DNA from: an uncultured Prevotella sp.
Lineage (GTDB): Bacteria > Bacteroidota > Bacteroidia > Bacteroidales > Bacteroidaceae
DNA: 42,533 bases
Direction of reading: 5' to 3'
Assembly (NCBI GenBank): GCA_937877595.1
Contig: CALFIY010000104.1
Span: forward strand, 1 to 42,533
Shown here: piece after piece, positions 1 to 8,571 of the stretch
Layout: each line of letters starts with the position of its first letter
Position numbering within the stretch: position 1 is the first letter of the stretch
Notes under the pieces: model-generated
Databases searched by the model: none
What the model was told of the DNA's origin: nothing
Seen by the model: only the letters and a program-made list of their open reading frames with translations
Translations under genes and position numbers: made by a program

Positions 1-2
1 AA

Positions 3-842
3 AGTTTGGCTGAAAGCACCGCTCCCACAACGGCTATCGTCATCGACAACGGCTCTACCGACGGTACGCGCGAGCATGTGCCTTCACACTATCCTGATGC
101 CATCTGGATGCCACAAGAAAAGAACCTTGGTTTCGGACAGGCCAACAACATAGGAATAAAGTATGCCTTGGAGCACAACGCCGACTATGTACTGCTGCTC
201 AATCAGGACGCAGCCATTGCGCCCGATGCTTTAGAGAAGATGCTCGCGGTCAGTGATGGAGAATCGCTGCTTTCGCCGCTACACCTTAACGGCGACGGAA
301 GCCGCATTGACGAGATGTTCCGCATCAGCATCGCCAAGGCCCGCAACACAATGCTCGACGACCTGCTCATCGGCAAGTCACTTGTCTCCTGCTACGAGAC
401 CGGTGGGGTATGTGCTGCCTGCTGGCTGATGCCTGCTGACCTGCTGCGAAAGATTGGCGGCTTCAACCCTCTGTTTTTCCATTATGGCGAAGACGACAAC
501 TACTGTCATCGCATGGCTTTTCACCGAGTGAAGACGCTCTTCGTACCAAAGGCAAAAATGTTTCACGACAGGGTTGTACAGGGAAACATGCAGGCTTTCA
601 ACCACAAACGCCTGCGCCGCGACATGCTAATTGAAGCCTGCAACATAAATCAAGGATTTCTCAAAAGTTTACTGAGACTTGGAAAGGTTCTTGCCAACTG
701 CTATCTTACAAGACTCTCTGCCCACCAGTACCGCGTTGGTGCCTTCACGGCTGAATTGACGTGGATGCTGCTTCATGCCGGTAGCATCCAGGCATCAAGA
801 AAAAAAGAAAAGAAAACAGCCAGTACCTGGCTCAGCGTATAG
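3..842 (+). CDS. GT2 family glycosyltransferase, 5' end cut by window edge
   Basis: This is a family 2 glycosyltransferase that probably adds a sugar (rhamnosyltransferase-like) to a surface polysaccharide repeat unit at the inner face of the cytoplasmic membrane. The reading frame is open to the first base, and the visible protein begins just before the nucleotide-binding motif VIDNGSTDGT, so about 20-25 N-terminal residues lie outside the window; the TTG at position 6 is not a convincing start. Further motifs are LLLNQDA (the DXD-like site) and the acceptor-side GEDDNYCHR, typical of WbbL-like enzymes. The C-terminal 80 residues are basic and amphipathic. It runs tail to tail with the GT4 gene, with 13 bp between them and no clear terminator. 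The family is certain; the sugar and acceptor are not known. Confidence 0.9.
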   Translation, partial: SLAESTAPTTAIVIDNGSTDGTREHVPSHYPDAIWMPQEKNLGFGQANNIGIKYALEHNADYVLLLNQDAAIAPDALEKMLAVSDGESLLSPLHLNGDGSRIDEMFRISIAKARNTMLDDLLIGKSLVSCYETGGVCAACWLMPADLLRKIGGFNPLFFHYGEDDNYCHRMAFHRVKTLFVPKAKMFHDRVVQGNMQAFNHKRLRRDMLIEACNINQGFLKSLLRLGKVLANCYLTRLSAHQYRVGAFTAELTWMLLHAGSIQASRKKEKKTASTWLSV

Positions 843-855
843 CAACGTAAGGAGT

Positions 856-2013
856 CTATCGCCGCTCGTCAAGAATGGCGCGATATACCTCATACACCCC
901 GTGGGCATTGCGCTGAATGGTGAAAAGTTGCATGGCACGCATGCGCCCACGCTCGCCAAAGTCGCTGACCATCTGCGGACTTTGCATTAGCGTGATCATA
1001 TGATTGGCAAGTTGGCGGAAATCACCAAGGGGGAAAAGCAAACCTGTCCTGCCATTTTCTACTATCTCACCATTTGCTCCCGTATCTGTTGCAACAACTG
1101 CAAGACCGTGCAACATGTATTCCACGGTGACGCGACCAAAAGCCTCAAACCTGGACAGCATCAGGCCAGCGTCCATATTGCTGAGTATTTCAGGCACATC
1201 GCTGCGCTCACCAGCGAAAGTGACATATTCACCAATGTGCTGCTCTTCGACAAATGCGCGTAACGACTCAATATATCCGTGTTCCTCAAAACCGACAATC
1301 GTAAGATGAAAGTCTGTGATATGCTGCTCGTTGACCATCACGCTGACGGCACGCAGGGCATCCAACTGATTTTTTGGCGGAGTCACCAGACCAACCATAC
1401 AAAACTGGAATACGGAATTAGCGTGTGCTGAAACAAGATGTTCGTCCACATCCTGCACACCATCGTAGACCAGTCTGATTTTCTCCAAGGGAATAGTCGT
1501 GGAGTAATAGTCTATCAACGATTTTGATATGGCAAGAAACATGTCGCCAAAGCCATAAACCCATTTCTCGTAGCCTTTGCCGGGTAGCGACTTAGTGCCA
1601 TAGTGCAGAGCACCTGCTTCTCTAAGATGCCAAACATGCGGCACGCCAAGCCAACGCGACAGATAGCCTCCGAGACTGAGCACACTGCCATTGGAATGGA
1701 TAAGTGAAAACGAGCGGCGCATTTTAAGGAAGACATACGGATAGCACACGATATTTGCCAGACAGCGCACATACTGCACCCAACGCGTACTGCTATGAAA
1801 ACGGTAGAACGGCAGGGAATAACACTCTATTCCACTATCGCGGCAAGCCAAGGCAAGATTGTTGTCATAGTAATTCCTATGAATACGGGGCATTAGGATA
1901 ACCGGCTCGACCTTGTACTTTCTTCTCAATTCAAGAACCAACTCGAGCAAAGCAAGATTTGCGCCCTGCATTGCAGCACTATGAGTGATATACAATACTC
2001 TAATGTTTCCCAT
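856..2013 (-). CDS. GT4 family glycosyltransferase
   Basis: A family 4 (GT-B fold, retaining) glycosyltransferase of 385 residues, the usual length. The N-terminal domain starts with a beta strand and glycine-rich turn (RVLYITHSAAMQGANLALLE). The C-terminal half carries the nucleotide-sugar site SRFEAFGRVTVEYMLHG, with the two glutamates of the E-x7-E motif, followed by ATDTGANGEIVENGRTGLL. It probably transfers a sugar onto a lipid-linked polysaccharide intermediate in the cytoplasm. It is the only gene of the locus on the minus strand and has its own promoter element at 2052-2059, so it is transcribed apart from the GT2 genes around it. Donor and acceptor cannot be read from sequence. Confidence 0.93.
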   Translation of the reverse strand: MGNIRVLYITHSAAMQGANLALLELVLELRRKYKVEPVILMPRIHRNYYDNNLALACRDSGIECYSLPFYRFHSSTRWVQYVRCLANIVCYPYVFLKMRRSFSLIHSNGSVLSLGGYLSRWLGVPHVWHLREAGALHYGTKSLPGKGYEKWVYGFGDMFLAISKSLIDYYSTTIPLEKIRLVYDGVQDVDEHLVSAHANSVFQFCMVGLVTPPKNQLDALRAVSVMVNEQHITDFHLTIVGFEEHGYIESLRAFVEEQHIGEYVTFAGERSDVPEILSNMDAGLMLSRFEAFGRVTVEYMLHGLAVVATDTGANGEIVENGRTGLLFPLGDFRQLANHMITLMQSPQMVSDFGERGRMRAMQLFTIQRNAHGVYEVYRAILDERR

Positions 2014-2051
2014 AACCTGATAGGGGTGCGTCAGCCATCTCTAACCGGGTG

Positions 2052-2059
2052 CAAAATTA
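2052..2059 (-). promoter_or_regulatory. TAnnTTTG promoter element for the GT4 gene
   Basis: On the minus strand the bases read TAATTTTG, matching the Bacteroidetes -7 consensus TAnnTTTG. A TTTG lies 22 bp upstream, slightly wider than the best spacing. The predicted transcript would start near 2045, giving a leader of about 30 bases to the ATG at 2013. Confidence 0.6.
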
Positions 2060-2175
2060 CGGATTTATTTTTTCTTATGTGCAAACAGCAATCTCTTTTG
2101 ACTGCAAACAATAAAAAAAAAAATTTCACGTTTAATTAATGTGACGCATGGCAACATTTGTTACATCTGATATAC

Positions 2176-3099
2176 ATGAAAATAGCGGCTATACTCACCG
2201 TTTTTAACCGTAGACATAAGACAGTCTCGTGCCTGCAGCATCTTCTCAAGGCATCAGACGATTATAACAGGTCTGCCGACGACCATATAGACCTGTCTGT
2301 ATTCATTACCGACGATGGCTGCACCGACGGAACCAGCGAAGCCGTCAAGTCGGAGTTTCCTACGGCAGACATACACATCATAGAAGGTACCGGTTCGCTC
2401 TTCTGGGCAGGAGGCATGCGCCTGGCATGGCAGACAGCCATCGACTGCGGCATCTCATGGGACTATTTTCTGCTGCTCAACGACGACACAAACGTCTTCA
2501 GCAATGTCTTTCAGGAACTGTTTGGAGCCGACAGCCACGGTTTTAGGCAAAAAGGCTGTCACGGTCTCTCATCAGGCGTCACCTGCCAGCCCGGTAATCC
2601 CGACGAGGTGACCTATGGCGGTTTCAACTTTGCCAGCAAGGCAAAGGGAAGGCGTGTCATCGTACAGCCTACAGGCAAACCGCAGCCAGTAGACCTTGTC
2701 CATGCCAACATACTGCTTGTTCACCATTCTGTAGTGGAAAGCATAGGAGTTTTCTACGCAGGATACAAACACTCAAGCGCCGACTTCGACTATGGCATGC
2801 TGGCTCGCCGCCATGGATTTCCAACTATGGTAACGGCTAACGTCTGTGGTGAATGTGAATGTGACCACGACACTGACAAAGAAGAAATCCACAAACTTAT
2901 GGAAATGTCTCTTGCCGAGCGTAAGCGCCATGTTACATCGCCAACACGCTCCGACCGCGACTATCTCACCTTTGTGCGCCGCAATCTGCCGCTGCGCTAT
3001 CCGCTGGCAGTCATCTTAAGAAGCGTCAGGCTGTATCTGCCATCGCTCTACTGTCACATCACAAGACTGAGAGGCGTCTACAAACAATTAAGCCATTAG
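2176..3099 (+). CDS. GT2 family glycosyltransferase
   Basis: An inverting family 2 glycosyltransferase of 307 residues. The N-terminal strand AAILTVFNRR leads to the nucleotide-binding motif ITDDGCTDGT, then GSLFWAGGMRLAW and the metal-binding LLLNDDT. This W-x-GGM arrangement is seen in GT2 enzymes annotated as rhamnosyl- or galactofuranosyl-transferases, so the product is probably an O-antigen or exopolysaccharide sugar linkage. The start at ATG 2176 is preferred over an upstream in-frame TTG at 2158 because the protein then begins directly with the first beta strand. A weak -7-like element (AACATTTG, one mismatch) lies at 2153-2160. The next gene follows after 7 bp, so the two are likely co-transcribed. 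Confidence 0.9.
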   Translation: MKIAAILTVFNRRHKTVSCLQHLLKASDDYNRSADDHIDLSVFITDDGCTDGTSEAVKSEFPTADIHIIEGTGSLFWAGGMRLAWQTAIDCGISWDYFLLLNDDTNVFSNVFQELFGADSHGFRQKGCHGLSSGVTCQPGNPDEVTYGGFNFASKAKGRRVIVQPTGKPQPVDLVHANILLVHHSVVESIGVFYAGYKHSSADFDYGMLARRHGFPTMVTANVCGECECDHDTDKEEIHKLMEMSLAERKRHVTSPTRSDRDYLTFVRRNLPLRYPLAVILRSVRLYLPSLYCHITRLRGVYKQLSH

Positions 3100-3106
3100 C
3101 AGACAA

Positions 3107-3919
3107 ATGACATCAGTCGACATATCCGTAATAATACCCACCTACAGACCGCAGGACTATTTGTGGCAATGTCTGGACTCGCTCAGCAATCAGACATTGA
3201 GCCACACACGGTATGAAATAATCATCGTACTGAATGGAGATGAGGAGCCATATTGTCAGGACATCGCCAAATACATCAATAAAGCCGCTGACGTAAAGTT
3301 AATATATATATATACTAATGTGGCAGGAGTTTCCAATGCCCGCAACATTGGAATAAAAAAAGCCACTGGACGCTACGTGTGCTTCATCGATGACGACGAC
3401 TGGGCGTCTGCCAATTTTCTTGAAAGCCTTCTGTCGAAGGCGACCGACGACAACATCGTTGTTTCCAACGTAAAAACCTTTGATGAAATTCGGCAGTCAT
3501 ACAGCACCGACTACCTTGGCAGAGCATACAACCGAATTGCCAGCGAGGAAGTCTCCTCGCTTCTCACGTCACGCAGTTTCTTTTCTACATGCTGCTGTAA
3601 ACTCATACCAAGAAAAATAATTGCCGACAACTGTTTCGACACACGTTTCAAGCAGAGCGAGGATGCCCTGTTCATGGCCACGATAAGCAAGAACGTACGC
3701 AGCATACGTTGTGCACCGGCCGACACAATCTACTTCCGACGCATTCGACGCGGTTCTGCCAGGGCACAACGCTCCAAACTGAAGGCATCTACCGATACTA
3801 TCCCGTTGGCGGCTGCTTTATGTCGGCTCTACCTGTCTGACATAAAGCACTACAACTTCCTGTTTTTTCTCACAAGGGTGCTTGGTCTCTTCAAGAATAT
3901 CTTCAGAAAAACGTGTTGA
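3107..3919 (+). CDS. GT2 family glycosyltransferase
   Basis: A 270-residue family 2 glycosyltransferase. It opens with DISVIIPTYRPQDYLWQCLDSL, has NARNIGIKKATGRYVCFIDDDDW as the donor-binding and DXD region, and ends in a basic, hydrophobic tail that could touch the membrane. The third GT2 motif is atypical (IIVLNGDEE where other members have DDGSTDGT), a variation found in some capsule transferases. It lies 7 bp after the previous GT2 gene and should be in the same transcript. Substrate unknown. Confidence 0.9.
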   Translation: MTSVDISVIIPTYRPQDYLWQCLDSLSNQTLSHTRYEIIIVLNGDEEPYCQDIAKYINKAADVKLIYIYTNVAGVSNARNIGIKKATGRYVCFIDDDDWASANFLESLLSKATDDNIVVSNVKTFDEIRQSYSTDYLGRAYNRIASEEVSSLLTSRSFFSTCCCKLIPRKIIADNCFDTRFKQSEDALFMATISKNVRSIRCAPADTIYFRRIRRGSARAQRSKLKASTDTIPLAAALCRLYLSDIKHYNFLFFLTRVLGLFKNIFRKTC

Positions 3920-3965
3920 GGGATAAGAAAACGGGAAAAGACATGGCGTTTCCGAAATAAATGAT

Positions 3966-3973
3966 TACCTTTG
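3966..3973 (+). promoter_or_regulatory. TAnnTTTG promoter element before the fourth GT2 gene
   Basis: TACCTTTG matches the -7 consensus exactly and lies 28 bp before the ATG at 4002, in the only sizeable gap (82 bp) between the GT2 genes. No good -33 TTTG is visible at the usual distance. It may start a separate transcript for the glycosyltransferase, sugar transferase and rfbA genes. Confidence 0.5.
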
Positions 3974-4001
3974 CAGCCGATTTTTGAAAAACTGCAAATA
4001 G

Positions 4002-4820
4002 ATGAGCCAGGAACTTGTATCCGTTATCATGCCCACGTATAACGCCAGCAGATTTCTTGCTGACAGTATAGAGAGTATATTGGCACAGACCTACCAGAAC
4101 CTGGAACTGCTTATCACCGACGACTGCTCAGACGACGAGACGCAAAACATTCTCAGGCAATATGAGAAGAAAGACCCACGCGTAAAAGTAGAGTATCTTA
4201 AGGAAAACCGAGGGCCTGGCATTGCACGCAACCGCTCCATAGAGCGTGCGCAAGGCCGCTATATTGCCTTCTGCGACTGCGACGACCGCTGGATGCCAGA
4301 GAAACTCGAGAAACAGATAGCCCACATGACTAAACACGACTGCGCCTTGTGCAGTTCGTCTTATCTGATATGCGACGAGGACAGCAAGATTACCGGTATC
4401 AGTATTTCGCCATCGCATCTGACACTTGCCATGATGAAGCGCGACAACAAGATAGGCTGTCTGACCGCTGTCTACGACACAAAGAGGCTTGGCCGGAAAT
4501 TTTACATGCCTGCCATACGCAAACGGCAAGACTGGGCCTTGTTCCTGAACATACTGAAAGACTGCCAGATTTGTTTCTGTCTGACAGAGCCGTTAGCATA
4601 TTACCGCCAGCGTCAGCAGTCTGTTTCCAGCAATAAGTTTTCGCTCATCAAGTATAATGTCAACGTTTTAGAGACGGTTTTCGGATATTCCCAAACGAAG
4701 GCTTACCTGTACTTCTTTATTTTTTTCATGCCTTCCTACTATGCTAAAATCCGTCGACGCAGGCGCGACAGCAGGAAGTACCTAAAAAATATGGAGAAAA
4801 CACATGCTTCGGCACAATAA
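4002..4820 (+). CDS. GT2 family glycosyltransferase
   Basis: A 272-residue family 2 glycosyltransferase resembling amylovoran- and teichuronic-type enzymes. Motifs in order are LVSVIMPTYNASRFLADSIE, LLITDDCSDDET, GIARNRSIERAQGRYIAFCD and the metal-binding DCDDRW, then KRQDWALFLNIL, the usual second-half motif of these enzymes. The C-terminal 50 residues include a hydrophobic stretch (YLYFFIFFMPSYYAKI) and a basic tail, suggesting membrane contact. A promoter-like element lies just upstream. The initiating sugar transferase follows after 50 bp. The linkage it makes is not known. Confidence 0.92.
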   Translation: MSQELVSVIMPTYNASRFLADSIESILAQTYQNLELLITDDCSDDETQNILRQYEKKDPRVKVEYLKENRGPGIARNRSIERAQGRYIAFCDCDDRWMPEKLEKQIAHMTKHDCALCSSSYLICDEDSKITGISISPSHLTLAMMKRDNKIGCLTAVYDTKRLGRKFYMPAIRKRQDWALFLNILKDCQICFCLTEPLAYYRQRQQSVSSNKFSLIKYNVNVLETVFGYSQTKAYLYFFIFFMPSYYAKIRRRRRDSRKYLKNMEKTHASAQ

Positions 4821-4870
4821 TTATGCTTTATATGCGTTTCTTTAATAAACTTTAGAGAAAGTCAGTGCCA

Positions 4871-5497
4871 ATGGATCAACACTACACCTATATATATGAT
4901 GGTATGAATGCATTGGAGAGAGAGATCAAACGCGTGTTTGACTTCTTTGCCGCATTAATATGCCTCATCATCTTTTCTCCCCTCTTCCTTGTCTGCTACA
5001 TCGCCATCCGACGCGATGACAACGGCTCCATATTCTATAAACAGGAGCGTATAGGACGGTTTGGACGTCCTTTCTATATCTATAAGTTCCGCAGCATGGT
5101 TACAAATGCCGAGGAAAACGGGCCTGTCCTGTGGAATAGCGAGACTGACGACAGGCTGACACGTGCCGGGCGCTTCATGCGCAATCACCACCTTGACGAA
5201 CTGCCACAATTCTATAACGTTTTGAAAGGAGAGATGTCGTTTGTAGGCCCAAGACCTGAACGGAAGTTCTTCATAGACCAGATAATGCAGCACGACAAAC
5301 GCTACGAGATGCTCTACCAGATACGTCCGGGCATTACATCATACGCCACGCTCTACAATGGATATACCGACACCATGGAGAAAATGCTCCGCAGGCTGGA
5401 AATGGACCTCGACTACCTGAAGAATCGCTCATTATGGCTTGACGCGAAACTGCTGGTCTTGACTTTTCTGAATATCGTCTTCGGAAAGAAATTCTAA
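4871..5497 (+). CDS. Initiating undecaprenyl-phosphate sugar-1-phosphate transferase
   Basis: A small monotopic phosphoglycosyl transferase (bacterial sugar transferase family, PglC/WcaJ catalytic domain) of 208 residues. It moves a sugar-1-phosphate from a nucleotide sugar to undecaprenyl phosphate, the first step of polysaccharide repeat-unit assembly. The signature is complete: KRVFDFF followed by a hydrophobic re-entrant helix with a central proline, FYKQERIGRFGRPFYIYKFR, the catalytic-region DELPQFYNVLKGEMSFVGPR, and RPGITSYATL. It lacks the large N-terminal membrane domain of WcaJ. Three starts are possible: GTG 4865, ATG 4871 and ATG 4904; 4871 is chosen as the first ATG, after a purine-rich AGAGAAAG. 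It sits 27 bp before rfbA and is probably co-transcribed with it. Confidence 0.94.
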   Translation: MDQHYTYIYDGMNALEREIKRVFDFFAALICLIIFSPLFLVCYIAIRRDDNGSIFYKQERIGRFGRPFYIYKFRSMVTNAEENGPVLWNSETDDRLTRAGRFMRNHHLDELPQFYNVLKGEMSFVGPRPERKFFIDQIMQHDKRYEMLYQIRPGITSYATLYNGYTDTMEKMLRRLEMDLDYLKNRSLWLDAKLLVLTFLNIVFGKKF

Positions 5498-5524
5498 AGC
5501 ATAAATACCCTAATAACACATACT

Positions 5525-6400
5525 ATGAAAGGAATTGTACTCGCAGGCGGTAGCGGCACACGCCTCTACCCTATCACAAAGGGCGTATCGAAACAACTCA
5601 TACCCATCTTCGACAAGCCAATGATATACTACCCGATCTCAACGCTCATGCTGGCCGGAATAAGAGAGATACTGATTATCTCTACGCCTTACGACCTGCC
5701 CAGTTTCAAGCGACTTCTGGGTACTGGCGAAGAACTTGGCGTGCGTTTTGAATACGCTGAGCAGCCCAGTCCCGACGGTCTTGCCCAGGCTTTCATTATT
5801 GGCGAACAGTTTATAGGCGACGACAGTGTCTGTCTGGTGCTTGGCGACAACATTTTCTACGGTGGCGGTTTCACCGGCATGCTGCGCCAAAGCGTGGAAC
5901 AGGCTGAGCGTCACAATCAGGCTACCGTGTTTGGCTACTACGTGAACGACCCGGAGCGTTACGGCGTAGCAGAATTCGACAAGGACGGCAACTGTCTGAG
6001 TATTGAGGAAAAGCCGGAACATCCAAAGTCAAACTATGCCGTAGTAGGTCTGTACTTCTATCCCAACAGTGTTGTAGAGATAGCCAAGAACATCAAACCG
6101 TCGGCACGCGGCGAACTGGAGATTACCACTGTCAATCAGGAATATCTCAGTCGTAAGCAACTGAAAGTGCAGACTCTGCAGCGCGGATTTGCATGGCTCG
6201 ACACCGGCACTCACGACTCGCTGTCGGAGGCTTCAACCTTTATCGAGGTGATAGAAAAGCGCCAGGGACTGAAGGTGGCTTGTCTGGAGGAGATAGCCTA
6301 CAAGCGCGGATGGATAGACCGCGAGCAACTGCTTCGTCTGGCAGAGCCCATGGCGAAGAACGACTACGGAAAATATCTCCTGAGATACGGCAAGCACTAA
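5525..6400 (+). CDS. rfbA: Glucose-1-phosphate thymidylyltransferase
   Basis: RfbA (RmlA) joins dTTP and glucose-1-phosphate to make dTDP-glucose, the entry to dTDP-rhamnose and related sugars. At 291 residues it has the expected length. The N-terminal pyrophosphorylase signature MKGIVLAGGSGTRLYPIT is present, followed by KQLIPIFDKPMIYYP, the metal-binding LGDNIFYG and GFAWLDTGTHDSL. It is the last gene of the polysaccharide locus and ends at a perfect hairpin. The rest of the rml pathway (rfbB, C, D) is not in the window, so it is either further away or lies upstream of the window start. Confidence 0.96.
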   Translation: MKGIVLAGGSGTRLYPITKGVSKQLIPIFDKPMIYYPISTLMLAGIREILIISTPYDLPSFKRLLGTGEELGVRFEYAEQPSPDGLAQAFIIGEQFIGDDSVCLVLGDNIFYGGGFTGMLRQSVEQAERHNQATVFGYYVNDPERYGVAEFDKDGNCLSIEEKPEHPKSNYAVVGLYFYPNSVVEIAKNIKPSARGELEITTVNQEYLSRKQLKVQTLQRGFAWLDTGTHDSLSEASTFIEVIEKRQGLKVACLEEIAYKRGWIDREQLLRLAEPMAKNDYGKYLLRYGKH

Positions 6401-6415
6401 AAAACAGTACGTACG

Positions 6416-6450
6416 AAAATGAGGAAATTGCAGAACAATTTCCTCATTTT
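6416..6450. terminator. Two-way terminator between rfbA and the fusion gene
   Basis: A perfect 15-bp inverted repeat (6416-6430 with 6436-6450) has a 5-base loop, CAGAA. The arms begin with AAAA and end with TTTT, so it can end transcription on both strands. The TGA stop of the minus-strand kinase fusion lies inside the right arm. Confidence 0.85.
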
Positions 6451-8378
6451 GCATATTCTGCCACGCAGCGCTGCAATGCACGCGGATTGCCCATGTCGTA
6501 CATTGAGCCCTGCAGTCGCACTCCTGTCATGCCGCTTTTTTCCCTGACAGCCTCAAGTGCGGCTGTCAGTTCTATTTCGCGCTGATGGTCGCCGTCAATA
6601 TCTGCCTGCTGAATGTCGGCTGCAAGTTGTTCAAACACCTCCTGCGTCAGTATATACTGCCCGAAGACCGAATAATACTCTTTCTCGCCATTGCTGTTGC
6701 GCACTCCGAGAAATTCCTCGGCATACGAAGACTTTGGCTTCTCGTTCATCACCGAGACATTGAGTATTGTGTGCTCCTTGTCCTCCCATACTCCGCTCAT
6801 TATGCCATAGTGGCTAACTTCTGACAGCGGCACAGGATGTATGCTAACCATCAGCGTATTGTAGCGCTCATATTCTTCTATCAGTTGCAGTGCGCACGGT
6901 TTGTTGCTGTGGCTGCGGTAGAGCGTATCGCCAAGCATGAGCAGCACAGGCTCGCCGCAGGCAAACTCTGCAGCCTGATAGACGGCATGGCCAAAGCCTC
7001 GTTTCTCGTGCTGGTATACATAATGTAATCGCTTGCCGATGTCGAGGATATGGTTTTCGTACTCCTGCGCCTCGGCGTTGAGTTTTTTCAGATGGTCGTC
7101 GGAAAGTGGGCGCTCGAAGAACTCAGTATACTGAATTCTCTCCTCTTCCGAGCCAAGCACAAGGCAAATTTCCTCCACTCCGCTCTTTACCAGTTCTTCC
7201 AAAAGGATCAGAATCACTGGCCTAACCATGCCGTCGGGACACGGTATCGGGAAGAAGTCTTTCTTCAGCGCTCTCGTAGCAGGATAGAGACGTGTGCCGA
7301 AACCGGCCACAGGGATTATGGCGCGGCGCACCGTGTGCAGTGGGTTGAGCGTAAGCCTATATGCGCGCATTCCTTGCTGGTTGAGATATTCTACCAACTT
7401 CTGCTGCGCCTCCTCCGAACGTGCCAGGAACTGCACAGAGCCGTCGCCATGCGAGCCTACGCCTTTGCCACCATATACCAGTGGCTGTATATTCTCATCG
7501 TGCAGCACCTGGTGCAACTTAGGAGCCCACAGTGCCGGCGACATCGGCGCTACATAGCGGTCGAACTTCTCTTCTGCCTCTGTCATAAGGCGTCCGAGTT
7601 CCTCCGCCTTGCCTTCTGCCATGTATTCTATTGCGCGCTCTACCGTCTCGTGGTTCCATTCGCCGAGGGCGCGGTGCAGGTTACGCTCCTCTTCGGTAGC
7701 GGCAAACGGGTACGACTTGTTCAGGTCGGCCAGGATACGTATAGTGTCTTTTTCTGCACACAGGTCGGCGAAAACCCAGTAGAGGGTTTTCTTCACATTG
7801 AGCGGCCGCACTTCTATCTCGTCGCCGTCGAAGGTCATCAGGTTTGGCTTCACACCGAAAGCACATGCCTGGTCGAGACGTCCGCATCGGCTACTCGTGC
7901 GCAGTTCGCCAAGATAGGCGATGTTCATTTCGCCCAGCGTGTTGAGGTTTAGATTATATAATATATTGAACGCGCGCGCGACGAGAACACATATTGCTGC
8001 CGACGACGACAGTCCGCTCTTCATTGGCAGCGTCATCTCTGTTATGCGAATGCGCACGCCGCCCACCTTATACCACTCCAGCATGTATGATGCCACTCCG
8101 GCGCAGTAGCAGAAGAAGGAGCCCGACTTGGCGACACGCTTCAGTTCGCTCTCAGTCATGCGACACGAGAAGTCGCGCCATTCGCTGTCTATCTCCGGTG
8201 CGTCGCTGTGCATCTCGAAAATCGGTGATTTTTCCACTTCGGCATAGATGCCCTGCTCTATACCTGTCACGATAGCCGCACCCGTGGGAATGTCGGCATT
8301 CATAGTGCGATAGTGACCAGCCCAGTCGGTATGCTCACCAAAGAGGCACAAGCGGCCCGGCACAAAAAGTTTTGTCAT
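6444..8378 (-). CDS. Fused GHMP sugar kinase and sugar-1-phosphate nucleotidyltransferase
   Basis: A 644-residue two-domain protein that could turn a free sugar into a nucleotide sugar in two steps. Residues about 1-350 are a GHMP kinase close to galactokinase: GRLCLFGEHTDWAG near the N-terminus, the ATP loop PMKSGLSSSAAICVL, and a GGKGVGSHGDGSVQF motif. Residues about 355-640 are a GalU-like nucleotidyltransferase: RAIIPVAGFGTRLYPATRAL, KKDFFPI, LMLGDTLY and NEKPKSSYAEEF. The order is the reverse of the known Bacteroides Fkp protein, where the pyrophosphorylase comes first. The start at ATG 8378 is fixed by the promoter at 8402-8409; a GTG further upstream overlaps that element. The sugar is not known: a hexose or uronic acid salvaged from polysaccharide is a reasonable guess. 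Confidence 0.88.
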   Translation of the reverse strand: MTKLFVPGRLCLFGEHTDWAGHYRTMNADIPTGAAIVTGIEQGIYAEVEKSPIFEMHSDAPEIDSEWRDFSCRMTESELKRVAKSGSFFCYCAGVASYMLEWYKVGGVRIRITEMTLPMKSGLSSSAAICVLVARAFNILYNLNLNTLGEMNIAYLGELRTSSRCGRLDQACAFGVKPNLMTFDGDEIEVRPLNVKKTLYWVFADLCAEKDTIRILADLNKSYPFAATEEERNLHRALGEWNHETVERAIEYMAEGKAEELGRLMTEAEEKFDRYVAPMSPALWAPKLHQVLHDENIQPLVYGGKGVGSHGDGSVQFLARSEEAQQKLVEYLNQQGMRAYRLTLNPLHTVRRAIIPVAGFGTRLYPATRALKKDFFPIPCPDGMVRPVILILLEELVKSGVEEICLVLGSEEERIQYTEFFERPLSDDHLKKLNAEAQEYENHILDIGKRLHYVYQHEKRGFGHAVYQAAEFACGEPVLLMLGDTLYRSHSNKPCALQLIEEYERYNTLMVSIHPVPLSEVSHYGIMSGVWEDKEHTILNVSVMNEKPKSSYAEEFLGVRNSNGEKEYYSVFGQYILTQEVFEQLAADIQQADIDGDHQREIELTAALEAVREKSGMTGVRLQGSMYDMGNPRALQRCVAEYAK

Positions 8379-8401
8379 AGTTTTAGTAGTAATTTCCTGC
8401 A

Positions 8402-8409
8402 CAAAGATA
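8402..8409 (-). promoter_or_regulatory. TAnnTTTG promoter element for the kinase fusion
   Basis: The minus strand reads TATCTTTG, an exact -7 match. The transcript should begin near 8395, leaving a leader of about 17 bases before ATG 8378 and excluding the GTG at 8402 as a start. No clear -33 TTTG is visible. Confidence 0.65.
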
Positions 8410-8448
8410 ACAAATTATTTTTACAGCAGCCATTTTTCTTTCATTTTC

Positions 8449-8480
8449 TTTGGCTGGAAAATAAAATTTATCTACTTTTG
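8449..8480 (+). promoter_or_regulatory. Promoter for the ECF-like sigma factor
   Basis: A TTTG at 8449-8452 and TACTTTTG at 8473-8480 are 20 bp apart, the expected layout of a Bacteroidetes housekeeping promoter. The predicted leader is about 85 bases, long for this window. It faces away from the promoter of the kinase fusion about 40 bp to the left. Confidence 0.75.
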
Positions 8481-8571
8481 CACGCGAACTACTAATTATT
8501 GTTAACAACCTAAACATCGAATTGCCTATCGAATAGACTTCTACTTCAAGAAACAACACTTTCAGAAAAGT

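Noticed and set aside
1..6400. Polysaccharide locus as a recently acquired island
   Set aside because: Composition does not look clearly different from the rest by eye, and no mobile element or tRNA junction is visible.
7050..7952. Plus-strand open frame of 300 residues opposite the kinase fusion
   Set aside because: It is antisense to a gene with clear domains and shows no family features.
6444..8378. Calling the kinase fusion Fkp (L-fucokinase/GDP-fucose pyrophosphorylase)
   Set aside because: Fkp has the opposite domain order, and the nucleotidyltransferase here looks like the GalU type.
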